Shown: positions 24,336-36,903 of the stretch, piece by piece
How positions within the stretch are numbered: position 1 is the stretch's first letter
How the letters are laid out: each line of letters opens with the position of its first letter
Assembly: GCF_001653235.2 (NCBI RefSeq)
Contig: NC_035790.1
Coordinates: 7,564,001-7,628,000 of the forward strand
Direction: 5' to 3'
Source of the DNA: Pochonia chlamydosporia 170
Taxonomy: Eukaryota; Ascomycota; Sordariomycetes; Hypocreales; Clavicipitaceae
DNA: 64,000 bases
Position numbers and translations under genes: made by a program
Notes under the pieces: generated by a model
Database searches by the model: none
What the model was told of the DNA's origin: nothing
The model's input: the letters and a program-made list of their open reading frames with translations, nothing else

Positions 24336-27300
24336 GGTGGTTGTTTGTCGCGGGAATGAGAAGAATGTGGTGGAAGTCGATGGTTGATGCAGTGGGCATT
24401 TTGCGACGGCGTTGATATCAGTGTGTCGGGATGACCGTTTCGTCCTCTTGTTTCTTTTTTCGTATTTCCTCAACCGGTCTGGCGGGCTCTTACATGCCAT
24501 TGCTTCTCTGTCGAAGGAGAAAGATGGCTAAAGTGCAAAAAGAAAGTGTTAAACGGTGTTGAGGGTGAAAAAGCAAAGGGCATGTGTTTGTCTCACGCTA
24601 GTACACCGAGAGAGCCACGTTCCACCCTGCAGACATTTTTGAACCACCGCACCGTTTTTTTCTTTTTGTTCGAACATTTCAAGGTGCTAGACACTTGTTT
24701 CTGTTAGGCGTGTGTGGGGGTTTTCAATGCCGTCGCTGCAATCTTGTTGGTGGTGCTGAGAGATGCGGTCACGGTGCGGGACGGGGTGTCTTGATCGCCT
24801 GAGTTTGGCGGATGACCTCGAGTTTTTGGTGTTTCTGTTGGCCAGGGAGAGGAGCTTCTGGGTTAGGAGCAGCGTGGGGGATGCAGTTTGTTTGGGTATG
24901 CTTTGGTCATTCTGAGTTGATATTGGACCCTTTGGTCTTGGACATCCCTTGGTTTCTGTTGGTTCTGCTGGTGGTTTCTGGTTTGATGATTCTTATTAGA
25001 CTCATTTGGATGAGAAGGGGTGCTGAGGCGCTGGCTGTTAGACATGACAGTGTTTGTCTTGCGTAGATCGGTTAATTGAGGGGATGCCAAAGGAAAGGAA
25101 AGTTCTTCGTGAGGGGAATTTAGCCGTAGCTGCTTGGAGTTGTGTGAAGCCTGTTCATTTAGGTGCTGCCGTGTTAGTCGTTACTTCGTGGAGGATGTTT
25201 GTGCATGGAATTGGCTCACTGAAACTGTAGTCTTCTTGCGATACAACGCAATACACCCCGTTGGAGTTGCAAGAAACCAGAATACAAGTTGGCTTGGAAA
25301 CGAGAAACGAACATTCACAATACTTGATATCAGCAGTCCGGCTTCTTCCTGGGCACATCAAGACCATCCTATTGAACTTGATTCAAAACAATCCGGTTGA
25401 AGCTGAAAAGCTAACCTGTATCTACCCACACGACACATGTCTCCCGGAATCCGGACCGCGCGTCTGTGTCAAGTCCAAGACCGTTAGCCGTCATCAGTCA
25501 ACTGCGTGAACACTTACATGCTCGTACTGCCCACTGAGATTGTCGTAGCCAGATCCGTCTTCACCGGCTGACGGATTTCCAGGTACACATTTTCAGCTGG
25601 CCTTACTGACGGACAGTCAGCCATAAGCCAGCGTTGGACAAACCAGAGGCCAGGCAAAAGAAAAGCGAAACTGCGATAAAGGCATGGCCCCTATTGGAGA
25701 GTGCGCAAAAGTAATATGGAGATGTTTCAGAGACAACTGCGAGATGATCGAGAGCCAGGTTCAAGACGGGGTTGAGGCTGTCTCGTTCGGCTGTTTGGCG
25801 TTCCGGGACAGATTTGTCGATCGGTCCGTAGATCTTGACCCAGCTATTCGGAGAATGGCAGAAAATATGTCCTTCACTGACTATTGTAGAGATATTGAGT
25901 AAGCCGGGCTGGCTGATATTCTCAACAGTTATGGACAGGCAACCGGTGTGGTATGCATGCCACGCCCAAGTTGGATTACCGAGCAGGACCTCAGCTCAGA
26001 CATATACGTTTGTAGCTTGTTTGTTACAATTCCGATTCAGAATTTGGACGGGCCAAAAGCGTTGCCCAAGACATGATGCCAGCCTCACTATTGCAAAACG
26101 CGGACCCCGTCACGGAATCACGACATGCTTCGACATTAAAGTTTCAGGACAAAATAATTGGAAGCATCTCCCTGGCTAAGGCGCAGTGTGGTATTCGGCA
26201 AGTCCAAGGTGTTGGCTCTCTGATCACTCGATCAACGGCCTATGATGACTCCCATCGGATCGACAGGTAGATGCCTCGTCGGATATACTTCAAAAGTGAA
26301 GTTTGTACCAGATACTCCCCCCATACTCGGCCGATGACATTTTTCGGCCCGTTTGTCTTGACAGTCGTTGAAGCTGGTGGATTACCGTCCAAGCCGCCTA
26401 CTGAATTTGGTGTTAAAACGGACGCTGTCCAAAGTATTGCGCCACAATACTACATAAATTTAAAACTAGACATTGACCCAATTCTTAGCGGTAAAAGGAC
26501 CAGAGCTTGGCAATTTTGGTAGGGCAATGTGCTGGCAGGTACTTGTCACACACTACCTTGGTCCAAAGTCGTCCTCAAAGGTCCATGATGCCCACGACGG
26601 ATGCATGCAGGCCAGTGGTGGACAAAATTCGAAAGGGACATCTGATCCAATATTGTTGTCATAGGTCGGTTTGTTCCCCCCAATCAAAAGTCAACGTGCC
26701 TTAGAAACGGCCGTGTCATAGACTCATAATCTCAGAGTCGAGAAGGCTTGCAGTCCCATTGGTTCCAAGGATTGAGACGTTGCATAGTGGTAACCAAACA
26801 AACGGCCTGAACGCATTGCAGAGGGCTCTGCCTGCTTTGCTGCCATACCTTGTTGCTTATTGGGCATCGCAGGATGAGAGCCTTGCCCAATAGAGTTTGG
26901 TAGTTGACCAAGATGTTCAAATTGATTATTGAGTGGGAACCCTTCTGCGTGTTTGGATGACCGGTCGACCGACCAGCTGACCTGAACTGGAGCTCAAAAG
27001 GCAAGTCACTTTGACTTTTTTTTCGTCAGGCCCATCATTTGCCTAGTCCTGGCTGAAGGATGATGCATATTTAGCAGGTCGAAGAAAAGAAGGCAGCCAC
27101 CGACTTGCATGTGCTTCTCTTCCAGTGACGTGCAACCGGAAGCCTGACCCATGCGGGTAAGGGAGCCGGTGCATGCATGAGGACGTGGTAGCCAGCCGAG
27201 GCAACAGCACAACCATCAATCGAGTTGACACGCCATGAAATCGAAAGATAAAAATTTAAAACGGTAGTCGCTGGCGTGGCAGGGAGTGATCCGGGTAAGG

Positions 27301-30168
27301 ATAGGAGAGAAGATGATGCTACCAATACGGCACGGAATATTGATAGGGACAGGGGCTTTGGAGAACAATTACACCGAGAACAGTGAGGATATGTGACAGT
27401 CCAGCGCTCACTTGCCTCACCAGAACATCGATGCTGAACCCTGTTGGTCTCTTTGCGTAATGTTCGCACGCTGGGCTGGAGGCGCTTTGATTGCTTCTTG
27501 TTGATAATGAGAGGCTGTGCCAAAGTGTCCACCAAAAAGATCTCTGATACGCGGAAATCGCTCTTGTGACGGACTGGTAGCAATGTAGCAACATAACCGA
27601 TGCCAAAATCCTGTTCTCCAGGCTGTCAGTGTCTCGTGCCAGGTATTGACTAGGCTCTGGTGATGTCTTGGTCTATCAAAGAACGGCCCACCAACGGGAT
27701 GGACGGTCACCAGACAGGGAATATCCGTAAGAACTTGCTGGGCCAAGGTGGTTGTGGGTTGAGCGGCTCAATTAGAGATTTATGACCATTTGCCCATGGC
27801 TAGCCATTGTTGTGCGCGACACGCTATTTGGCCAGTGCTGGTTCGATAAAGCTCTGTTAGAGTTGCCGCCCTCGAGCAAGGGAAATTGCGTCTTTCCCGT
27901 GCTGTGACGTTTCCGTGCAGACGATCAGGCCATGCCAACACTTCGGTCCAGGGTGATGCATACACATTTCTCGGCCGTGTGGGTTGGCGCCAATGCACGT
28001 AGGGATGGGAGGAGAATGCTGCTCTTGGTCAGATACGATATGCGTCTTGCAATGGTCTCGTGTGCATACTGTAACTCTCTCTGTTGCCAGCGAGGAGGTG
28101 GGGATCATCGTGAAGGTTTCGCGGTTCTGATTGTATGAAAGTCGGTCCAAGCTGGATTTCCATGATTCTTGCCGTCAGAAATAAGAAGCCGCCACTCGGG
28201 GATGTGCAGAATGCTTCAAGCAGCTTTGCCGGAGATAGAGTAGCCAAGACGGATGTGGATGGATGATCGAGCTATGTGAGATTCACATTCTCGTATCCAC
28301 AGATGGAGCAGTTCGACCCATTATTGACTGATACTGTTCCCGTTCAGCATCTTGACTCACGGCGCTGAAGTATTTGAAGACATCCATATGCAGTGTGGTC
28401 AATACACTGTACCTATGTTGTGGCCGCCAAAATGGATGACCACAACCCGAACCTCGCTGGGAGATACCGTAAATCCCTTGGCCTGATACTGTAAAGCACC
28501 CCGATTTTCGAAGCAAATCGTACAGTGTAAAAACGCCATACCAAGGATCACGGTCACTGTCCACTAGATAAGTTAGCGCATTGGAATGTGACCAATCATA
28601 GCTGAGATTAGCCGACTCGGCCGGCCGGGGAACGACTTCGGCTCCATGACGGGAGGGCTAGGGGTAATTTTCCGCAAGGAATTGGCTCCCGGACAGAATT
28701 AAATGTTCAATGAAAGTTTCAGCGGTCAACGCAACATCGATGCTGTTATCAGAGGGCCACGCCGCCGTCTCCTACATCATACATCTCCTTGGTAAGAATT
28801 ATTGCGCTCGCGGCATCGAATTGCACCTATCATCATTTTCTAGGCTCACCAGGACCTGGGTTTAGATTGGCCATGCGGACGGAATCCATCGCTGGCCTTG
28901 ATGCACAATGCCTAACCGGCACCCAGGCACCCCGACCACCACTTGACCGCTCAGTTGGACAAATGCTTGTCGCCAGGCTTGATGGGGGATGAAAATCGAG
29001 GCTTGACAAGATTCATTTTGAAGACCCGTGCCGAAACAGCTCTCGAGCCTTCCGCGCGTGGCTCGGTTTATCCATGGCAAGACACAACGGAACTTGGAGG
29101 CTGGTCCCAGAGACAAGAGACACCAAGCTTTACGAATAGGCAGCTTTAAATTTCGCATGAAAGCTTGAAACTTATTCGGCATTGTCACAGCTGGAGTTTG
29201 GGACACCACTTCCAGTAGAGACGGCGCCCTCATGGACAGAACCAATTCCGTTTTGGCCACTTGCGGCACCATTGGCATTCAGCACCCTCCAGCGGCTTTC
29301 TGGGACTGACATCTTCAGAGAGAAGGATTGTCCCAATGTCCTCGTCTTATTGCTTTTGTCACGATTTCGCGGCCTATCACTTTGCGGTCTAGGCCTCGTA
29401 AAGCGCCGCAGTCAATGTGAATGGCCCCCAAACAAAACATTACTCAGTCAGTCGTGGAAATCGAGCGTCAAATGTCAAATACGCACTTGCTACTTTTTTG
29501 TCAAGCGAATGCAGCGTTCCGGAAATAACTTTGCGGAGTCAGCTCCGGTCAAAGACACCACCACCTCAACGTGCGGCCTCACTGATTTCATTTGAACCTG
29601 ACATCTTGGTGGTGTGTGGCAGGGAAGAACATGATACCGCACGCCACATGGCAATGCAAACTGGGGAAGTAGAGTCCTCTCTTCTTCCTGGGGCGCCTCC
29701 AAGAAGTCTTTATCTCTGTGAAACGATGCCAAACGGCCGCTTCATCACTGTGGTCAGACTTTGGGCAAAGTGGAACTTGACGGATGATGAAGGGTAACAA
29801 AACTTGCAGCTGGCACCACAAGCTCCACATTTGAGTCTTGGGGCCGTGTTTCGCCTCTCTCATCTGGATCATCAGTCACAAATATTCCACACTAGCGGGC
29901 AAACTAGCATTAAGCTGCAGGTGACGAGAGCTCGGGATTGGGTGTGGTCAGGGGCGGGAGAATCGTGACGGGCCATGACTATCCATTTTATTTTCTAAAG
30001 TTGGCCAGAGGCGTTCGGTACGCAGGGGTTTGGCGGCTTGCAAGGACAGGGCCTGCCTGGCAACATTCGATGTTCGGCTGGACCCCGGCATCTGGTTAGA
30101 CTCGTCACATCTCGTTTTTGCACCTCTGTGCTTCCCCAGTCTCCGGGAGAGGGCTAGAGGGGATCAAG

Positions 30169-31861
30169 TACGGAGTACTGTCCCCAATGATGATGTCCTC
30201 ATCCATGGGTCAACACCAGGCTACCACACAAGCGCTACTTCTTTCTTGAAGCAGCCGAAAGTCATTGTTACAGCATGTTGGATGGCGTATTTCCTTTGTT
30301 GCATATCCCTAATCCATCCAAACCAGGGCCAAATTAACCTGGCGGAGACGGTTGATACTTTATAGCGATACCCTCTTACTTTTGCAACAACATGGGACAA
30401 GGATAATGCAGTTTCAGCAACAGCTTCGGAGACGCACGAATAGCCATCCAAATACTCCGTACTGAGGTAGGTAGGTATTTGCCGAGCCTGGGGAACGTAA
30501 CTCACTGGTGCTGCTGAACACACTCTTCTGGCCGCACTGATGGACAAATCATGACCAACAATGAGTTGTGGCAACCAGTCAATGTCCCAAGTGCCCGTCC
30601 CAACGCCTTTGAAGTTGAAACATGCAACAGAAGACTCCGTATGGGCAACAGATTCCTGTTGGGCCACTACCAACGCTATACTGCGGCCGCCTCTACCCAA
30701 GCAATGTCTTCTGGATAGCAGCAACAAAAGTCAGCATACAGTCATCAGAGCCATATGTATTTGCTACACGCCTTGAACAAAAGTCAAATCACATCAAACA
30801 CGGAAAACCCCAGCCTGAAGTCAGGTTTTAGCGCGGCCAACGCCGAAATGTCACCAAGCTCCACCGAATCGTGTTTTGCCGCCGTCCACAACTAGAGCTG
30901 GACCATGCATCATATTTGCTTTTTCTTTGTCCGTTTATGGCTTGGCTGAGGAAACATTGTCCAAAGGTTGGTAGCCTCCGAAAGGGCTTGCGGGCCCCTC
31001 TCCTTCCTTGAGATTGGGCTTCATTCAAGTGCTCTTGATATCAGATGCCTGACTTGCACAAGATGAGAGCATCCCCGACGTGAATACCAGTTCTTGCTTG
31101 GAGTGCAGCAATGGGTACATCCGTGCCGGGAGGAGACAAGGTGCTGTCACTGAGATCAAGCTCGTTCTTCTCGTTTAGTGACACACGCGATGCTACTCCG
31201 TACTTGGATCAAGACCAGAGTGGGCCAAGTGCTCTCTCTGTTGCCGGAAATGAAAACCACGGACACTGAGGACTTACTCCATAATGAGCTTGGCGTTGGC
31301 GTCTCACTTTGAGCGCTTGTCGCAATGCCACCCTTATTGGCGTACCGGGTACCGGCGTGGATACGCACTGACTTGGTGCGCCAGCCATGGCAGCTCTCAT
31401 CACGATTTCCAAGGGCTTCGTTCAAGTGAATGCCTTCAGATGCCAAAGTGCGGCACTGTCAGGAATGGCTCGGTGGCAGGGGCTTCTGTGCTATGTTTTG
31501 TGAAAATAGCACCAGACGTCTTGGCGACCAATGACATATTGTGTGGGCATTACCAGCAGCAGACCGCCTTATCTAGTTCCACCACGCCATCAACTCTGCT
31601 CCCTGCAACGGGCGCCAGGCGCTCGGGAAGATGAGACGGCGATGTAATACTGTAATTAATTACAAGATGGAAAACGAAGAAGTCACAGCGGTGCACAAGC
31701 ACAAGCACAAGTACAACCACAACATGTGTCATACTCCAGTCAACTGTGGAAGCCAGGCCACCAAGATACAAATTTAGAAAGTACAGCGCACACGCACCAG
31801 GCAGGACAAGAGGCTTTGGTCTACATCCGGAGAGCACTCAGGTCAGTTACTGTACTCCGTA
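30169..31861. repeat. Cluster of four TACGGAGTA / TACTCCGTA motifs
   Basis: Exact copies at 30169-30177 (+), 30453-30461 (-), 31194-31202 (-) and 31853-31861 (-), within 1.7 kb. The 9-mer has inverted ends (TAC..GTA) around GGA. Six other exact copies are spread over the window. Confidence 0.8.
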
Positions 31862-33977
31862 GTGCGAACTCCGTCCGTACAGTGGCAAGGGAAGAGACAA
31901 ATGCCTGGTGATACACCTCTGCAACAGTAGGGGAATGCAGCATCTTGCGTGACACAGCAAGTCCTCCCTGCCACAGTTGACACTAGACTCTTCCGCCTCT
32001 GCACTGCTTTTAATTGACGAGTGAGCCAAGTCAAGGGGCTAAAACGTCGAGTGGCAAGACTTGGGTTGATGGTGTGCGATGTTGTTTCATACAGCGAGCT
32101 GCAAGACGGAGAACATCGACTTGTTGGAGGTTTGGTCGCCGAAGCTCTTGCTGGACCTGTTGACATTTGAATACTGAGTCCCGACCAGACAATATTCTGC
32201 AACCATTTCACCTCGACCAGACATGGACTTGACTGGAAAAGAAAAGATTGGGGCCGTTCAGCCTAGCCCCAGTCTTCCGGTGCCCCAGAGCTGGGAAGAT
32301 GGATCCCAGTCTCTCGGCCGCCGCACGCCTATCGCTCCCCTGATGATGCAGTCCCTCCAACGGGACTCGATGCTCCTGTTGGCTGAGGCGGATAACATGC
32401 CATTGACTGATGCATTGATCCATATTGATTGATTGTGCACACCAACCAGACGCTGTGCCGAGCACACCACACCAGCACGACGGCACACCCTCTTTGCAAT
32501 GAACTGCCTGCCTGGTGGTCTGAGCCGAGTGAGCCTTGGAACATGGAACTGGGAGGTGAGAAACTGGGCACGTCTTTTGCCTTTGGATCCTGTAATGCCA
32601 TGCGGCCGAGTCGGACGACACTTGGCTGGCCCTGGCAACGGCCCCATTCATTGTCCGTAGGTCATGGCGACAAATCCATGTTCTCTTTGCCTCGTCCCCG
32701 CTTCTGCGAGGCCACAGTTGCACAATACTGTACATGTCTCCTCGCATTATTCATGTCCTCATGTCCTTTTGTACTCCAGCCTTCTGCCTCTCCATGCCGC
32801 CATCTTTCCAGGCGTGAGCCGCCCCCCCTTGTCGGCGATCTAACCCGGTTGATAGACGGAATTGCTGACCGGTGCGGTTCGACGAGTCGAGCAGAATGCC
32901 AGTCAATTTCAAGACTGGACTTGGTTACGGACCAGACATGACATTACTGTTACCTTCGGAACATGGCATGGCAGGCTAGCTGCTGCCTGGTTGGCCGTCA
33001 CGGAGCTTTGAAAGAGACATGACCAGACTGGATGCCTGATAAGATGGAAGCCATGAACGATGCAACGCCTGGTTCCCAACTCTCAGAGCTCGCTGCGGAC
33101 TGCACTCTGCACCCTGCAGGTTGCAAATGCATTTGCACATGTGCATTTGCACGCCCCCCCACGACTCAGCTTTGGCCCGTCATCCAGTCTCTCGGGGCTC
33201 TGTCAATTGTGGCACTTGGCACGGAGACCCAACGACACCCAAAGCACTGGGTACTTGGAGCCACATCGCCAATGTTCTGGCACATGGCTCTGTGCTGAAT
33301 GAAAAGCCTCGTCTTGTGGCCGCAATGCTCGGTACTGCCGGGAAGTGCGATGAATGCCAGACTCAATCTGGCTGTTGAGCCGCCTCGAGATGTCGCCGTT
33401 GCCCAGAGGTAGTCTTCTTTCCGACAGCCTCAGAAGCCATGGAGCCTTTGTTCCCAGCAACTCTCCGCCCACCAACTTTAATAATCTCGCCGGGCGAGTA
33501 ACTGATTGTAGAACTTGTGGAATGACCGGCCAGTTTTCGTTGCTCCGATGCCCTGGAACATGGGCCACCACGCCACAGCACACTAAGTACTGAACTGGCT
33601 GCCACCGGCGGGCGACAGCGGCGATTGGGGGATTTTCACAATCATTTTGTCCCAGAGGCGGACCCTGGGGGCGTGCAATAAGGACCTAGCCGTCAAATTC
33701 GACTGCAACAGTGACAGGACCAGCCCATGGATCGTCGTCGTGGACCGCCTTCTGGGCTGTATGGTCTTTTGGCTAGTGAAAGCTCGAACTGACATGACGG
33801 TTGAGGCGCATTTGGAGGACACACAGCACACACCAGCACAGTGCCGGACAGTAGGAAGAAAGGGGCCATACAACAGACGACCAGACAACCAGACAACTCG
33901 GTACTCTGCACTCGGACTCTCCAGGTATTTGCCGATTGCGACAGGACAGGGCAGGACAGGACTGGACCGGACTGATT

Positions 33978-34026
33978 TTGGCTGGTCTGGTCTTGTGAGG
34001 TCTGGTCTTGTGAGGTCTAGTCTGGT
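33978..34026. repeat. GGTCT/TGGTCTTGTGA tandem repeat
   Basis: Copies of GGTCTGGTCTTGTGA-like units stand side by side within non-coding DNA, about 1.1 kb upstream of the veA start. The GGTCTGG cores are complementary to the CCAGACC tandem at 34474-34498. Confidence 0.6.
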
Positions 34027-34473
34027 CGCTGGCAGCAGGGCATTCTTGATCTGTACTGTTCGCCGTACGCACGCACGGTGCAGGACAGTACCGAGTTGCT
34101 GACATTGGTCGTCTCTCGGCTCGGGGCTGCTTCAGTCTCTTCTTCTCAAGTTGGCTAGCTCCAGCCAGGTGCTGGGACTTTCCTGGTCCTTGGTTCATGG
34201 TACCAGCAGGACTTGAGGCAATCCTTAGTTTAGGTCCATGTCTGGTCGGTTGGATCCTTGGAACATTGGATCCTTGGGTCCTTGGGTCCCTGGGGTCGGT
34301 CCTTGGTCCTTGGTCCCGGGTCCAGCACGACGCACCCCCGTTCATGTTCATTCGTTATCCACTCCCCCTTCTGATTGGTCCAATTGCGTGCGGCTTGGCT
34401 TGGTTCCTCACTTGCTCACTCTCTCACACTCACACTCACCCATACTCACACGCCAGGCTCGACAGACCACGCA

Positions 34474-34498
34474 GACCAGACCAGACCAGACCAGACCT
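34474..34498. repeat. CCAGA pentanucleotide tandem
   Basis: Five adjacent CCAGA-type units, flanked by looser copies, in the pyrimidine/CA-rich stretch upstream of veA. It is complementary to GGTCTGG repeats about 450 bp upstream, so pairing in a long transcript or hairpin is conceivable. Confidence 0.7.
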
Positions 34499-34909
34499 GA
34501 CCAGACGAGACGCACCCACCACTTGACCTGTTGCTCTCTTCTCTTGTCTCTGGCGCCGTCTTCGTGCCCGTGTGTCTCTTGTCTGTCCGTCCGTCGTCTT
34601 GGCCTTGCCTCCTCCCCTTCTCTTCTTCTCTCCAACCAACCATCACGACAAACCTCTCGTCGACGCTGGCTTTGGAAGCGAACCCAGACATCTCGTGTCT
34701 TCGTCTTCGCCTTTTCGCTTGGGTTGGAAAAGGTCGACTACCTCCACCATCACATAGCTGCACCGAGCCGGTGAAGGACCACTATCCCTATCTTCAGGAC
34801 TCTTGGCGGCTCACCTCTCATCATCAACTTCGCTGGCACATTGCCCAAGCCTTGTCAGTCCCGACTCTGACTTGACTTGCCTTCCAAGACGGACAAAATT
34901 CTTGTTCAT

Positions 34910-34972
34910 GTGAGTTTTAGTTCTCCAGCTTCTCTTTCTATCATCATTCGACATCTGTGTTTGCCCTCGCAG
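34910..34972 (+). promoter_or_regulatory. Candidate leader intron overlapping a start-stop uORF, veA 5' UTR
   Basis: A strong donor (CAT/GTGAGT) at 34910 and an acceptor (CCCTCGCAG) ending at 34972 bound a 63-bp, intron-sized segment in the veA leader. The donor shares its G with ATG 34908-34910, which is directly followed by TGA 34911-34913. Splicing destroys this one-codon uORF; retention keeps it. From 34973 to the veA ATG at 35159 I find no other ATG. The intron is inferred from consensus and length only. Confidence 0.5.
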
Positions 34973-35158
34973 AAAGACACAGCTCACTCCATTTGACCTC
35001 CTTCTCTCACCCGCTTGTGGTAGACTGGTCATATTTCATCTCATATTTGCAACCACCCATTGCTGCCAAACCGCCATCACCGACTAGTACTGACTTCTTG
35101 AAGCGCGTGCCATTGTATTGCTCCTCTACGCCGTCCCTCTTGAGGCAACTGTAGCAAG

Positions 35159-36903
35159 ATGGCCTCCTCGGCTGTTCAAATCCCCCAAAACTCGACGCCG
35201 TCGCGGGATGCGGTGCACCGCATTCATCGAGTTACTAGGGAAAATCGTAGTCTCTGGTATCAGTTGACAGTTCTCCAGCAACCGGAGCGAGCTAGAGCAT
35301 GCGGCTCCGGTATGAAAGGTAAGGTGGAATATTTTCTAAACATTGTTTGATTGCCCTGCCTCTTGTTCGATAAACTGCAGTTTTGTCTGTGACAACAAGT
35401 TTCCAAACTGGCTTCAAGTTGCATCTCAGTCAGCGACATGACTGGTCGAACCGAAATCAACCAAGATCCAATGTGCTGACATCCACAACAGCAAATAGTG
35501 ACAGACGGCCAGTTGATCCTCCCCCGGTTGTGGAGCTTCGCATCATCGAAGGTCCTTCAGTGGAGGAAGGCAAGGACATCACGTTTGACTACAATGCCAA
35601 CTTCTTCTTGTACGCCAGCCTCGAACAGGCCCGTACCATGGCTCATGGTCGAGTTCAAAGCTCCGCCGCCACCAACCCTCCCATTCTTACCGGCGTCCCA
35701 GCCTCTGGAATGGCTTACCTGGACCGACCTGCAGAGGCTGGCTACTTCATCTTTCCCGACCTATCTGTCCGACACGAAGGATACTTTCGCCTCTCGTTTA
35801 GCTTGTTTGAAACAACCAAGGAGGAAAAAGATTTTGACATGGAACCAGCTAATTCTAACCTGCCGCCTGGTGTGGACTGGCGAATGGAGATCAAGACGAA
35901 TCCGTTCAATGTGTTCAGCGCCAAGAAGTTCCCTGGCTTGATGGAGAGCACTCAGCTGAGCAAAACGGTCGCGGACCAAGGATGCAGAGTTCGAATTCGA
36001 CGCGATGTGCGGATGAGAAAGCGCGATGGGAAGTCGGGTGGATTCGAACGACGAGAAGAGGACTTTCGCCGTAGAACCGTCACACCAGCTCCCGAGGACC
36101 ACCACAGCATCCGCGCCCGATCTCTCAGCAACTCGAGCGAGCACCGTGTCCCCTATGCGCCTGAACCTCACCGACGTCCCTCTATTGATGGCTATCATCC
36201 GCCGCCGCCACCGCCGGGATACGATGCAGCTCCTCCGCCAAGCCGTAGCGGCCATCTCTCATTCGGAGAGCATTCCGCTCCGCAGTACGCCGCTCCTCGA
36301 CATTATGTGCCGCCACCTCAGCCGAATGTGCACCCGCTGCCGCCTGCCACGCCGCCATACGGTCCGCCTAACCACGCAACGAGCTACGTGAAGCCGGAAC
36401 AGAGCAACTATGGATACCCTCATCATGCACGCAACACGAGCTCGACGTGTGTATCTCCCATTCCGTCAATCAAACAGGAATATTCTTACGACAGGACTCC
36501 GGGAAGCTATGTGCCGCACTCGCCGTCGAGGTATTCTGATGGCCAACCAAGACGAGATTCACACAACTCGTATCCGCTTACGCCATTGCTGCCACAACCG
36601 CCGCGGCGGACATCTCAGTCGTCCCTCGCCCCGCTCAAGATTGCTGCTTTGGTATCTCCGTCTCCTCTGCCGCCGATTGAGGCACAGACGGAGCCTGTGC
36701 CTATGCCTCCCCTCATTCCTACGGGAGGCAAGCGCAAACTCGACGACGTCTTTCTCCAGAACTTGAATCCACTGCACAACGGACAGCGCCAGCACGATCC
36801 ACATTACGGCCGCTTCAGGGGACTCAGCCCTGAACCCTATCACGGCATGTACTCGCGCGCCGACGGCAAGGTCGACACCATCGAATTCAACCGGTACCAA
36901 TAA
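35159..36903 (+). CDS. veA: Velvet complex subunit VeA (developmental and secondary-metabolism regulator)
   Basis: Light-responsive regulator that enters the nucleus with VelB and LaeA and couples development with secondary metabolism. Two exons, 35159-35318 and 35492-36903, 523 residues, spliced in phase ([15 protein letters not shown]). The velvet domain spans about residues 20-225: [103 protein letters not shown]. Unlike VelB, it has no glutamine-rich insert and carries a long C-terminal tail rich in Pro, His, Tyr and Ser. A KRKLDD nuclear-type motif sits near residue 470. The start has a good context (AAGATGG), and the 173-bp intron is well defined (GTAAGG..CAACAG). Long leader upstream. 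Confidence 0.96.

Larger units (their letters stand above)
24336..35158. other. 10.8-kb gene-poor region upstream of veA
   Basis: No ORF over ~180 codons and none with a recognisable domain. Base composition looks balanced rather than AT-rich, so it is not an obviously RIP-mutated repeat. It contains a cluster of four TACGGAGTA/TACTCCGTA motifs (30169-31861), tandem GGTCTTGTGA and TTGGTCC-type repeats (33978-34026, 34248-34322), a CACACTC run (34423-34450), a CCAGA tandem (34474-34498), and the probable veA leader with a candidate intron (34910-34972). It may be an extended veA regulatory region or carry non-coding transcripts; the sequence does not decide. Confidence 0.55.

Noticed and set aside
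27071..27583. 170-codon minus-strand ORF
   Set aside because: Starts at a TTG-type or weak site, contains no recognisable motif, and overlaps equally open frames.
30221..30727. 168-codon minus-strand ORF in the veA upstream region
   Set aside because: No domain, signal or codon bias; the length is possible by chance in ~12 kb of balanced GC.
34531..34875. 114-codon plus-strand ORF in the veA leader
   Set aside because: Lies in pyrimidine-rich leader DNA; the Ser/Leu/Pro content follows from base composition.
23173..35158. A decayed transposon filling the gap
   Set aside because: No terminal repeats, no RT, integrase or transposase fragments in any frame, and no AT-rich RIP-like composition.
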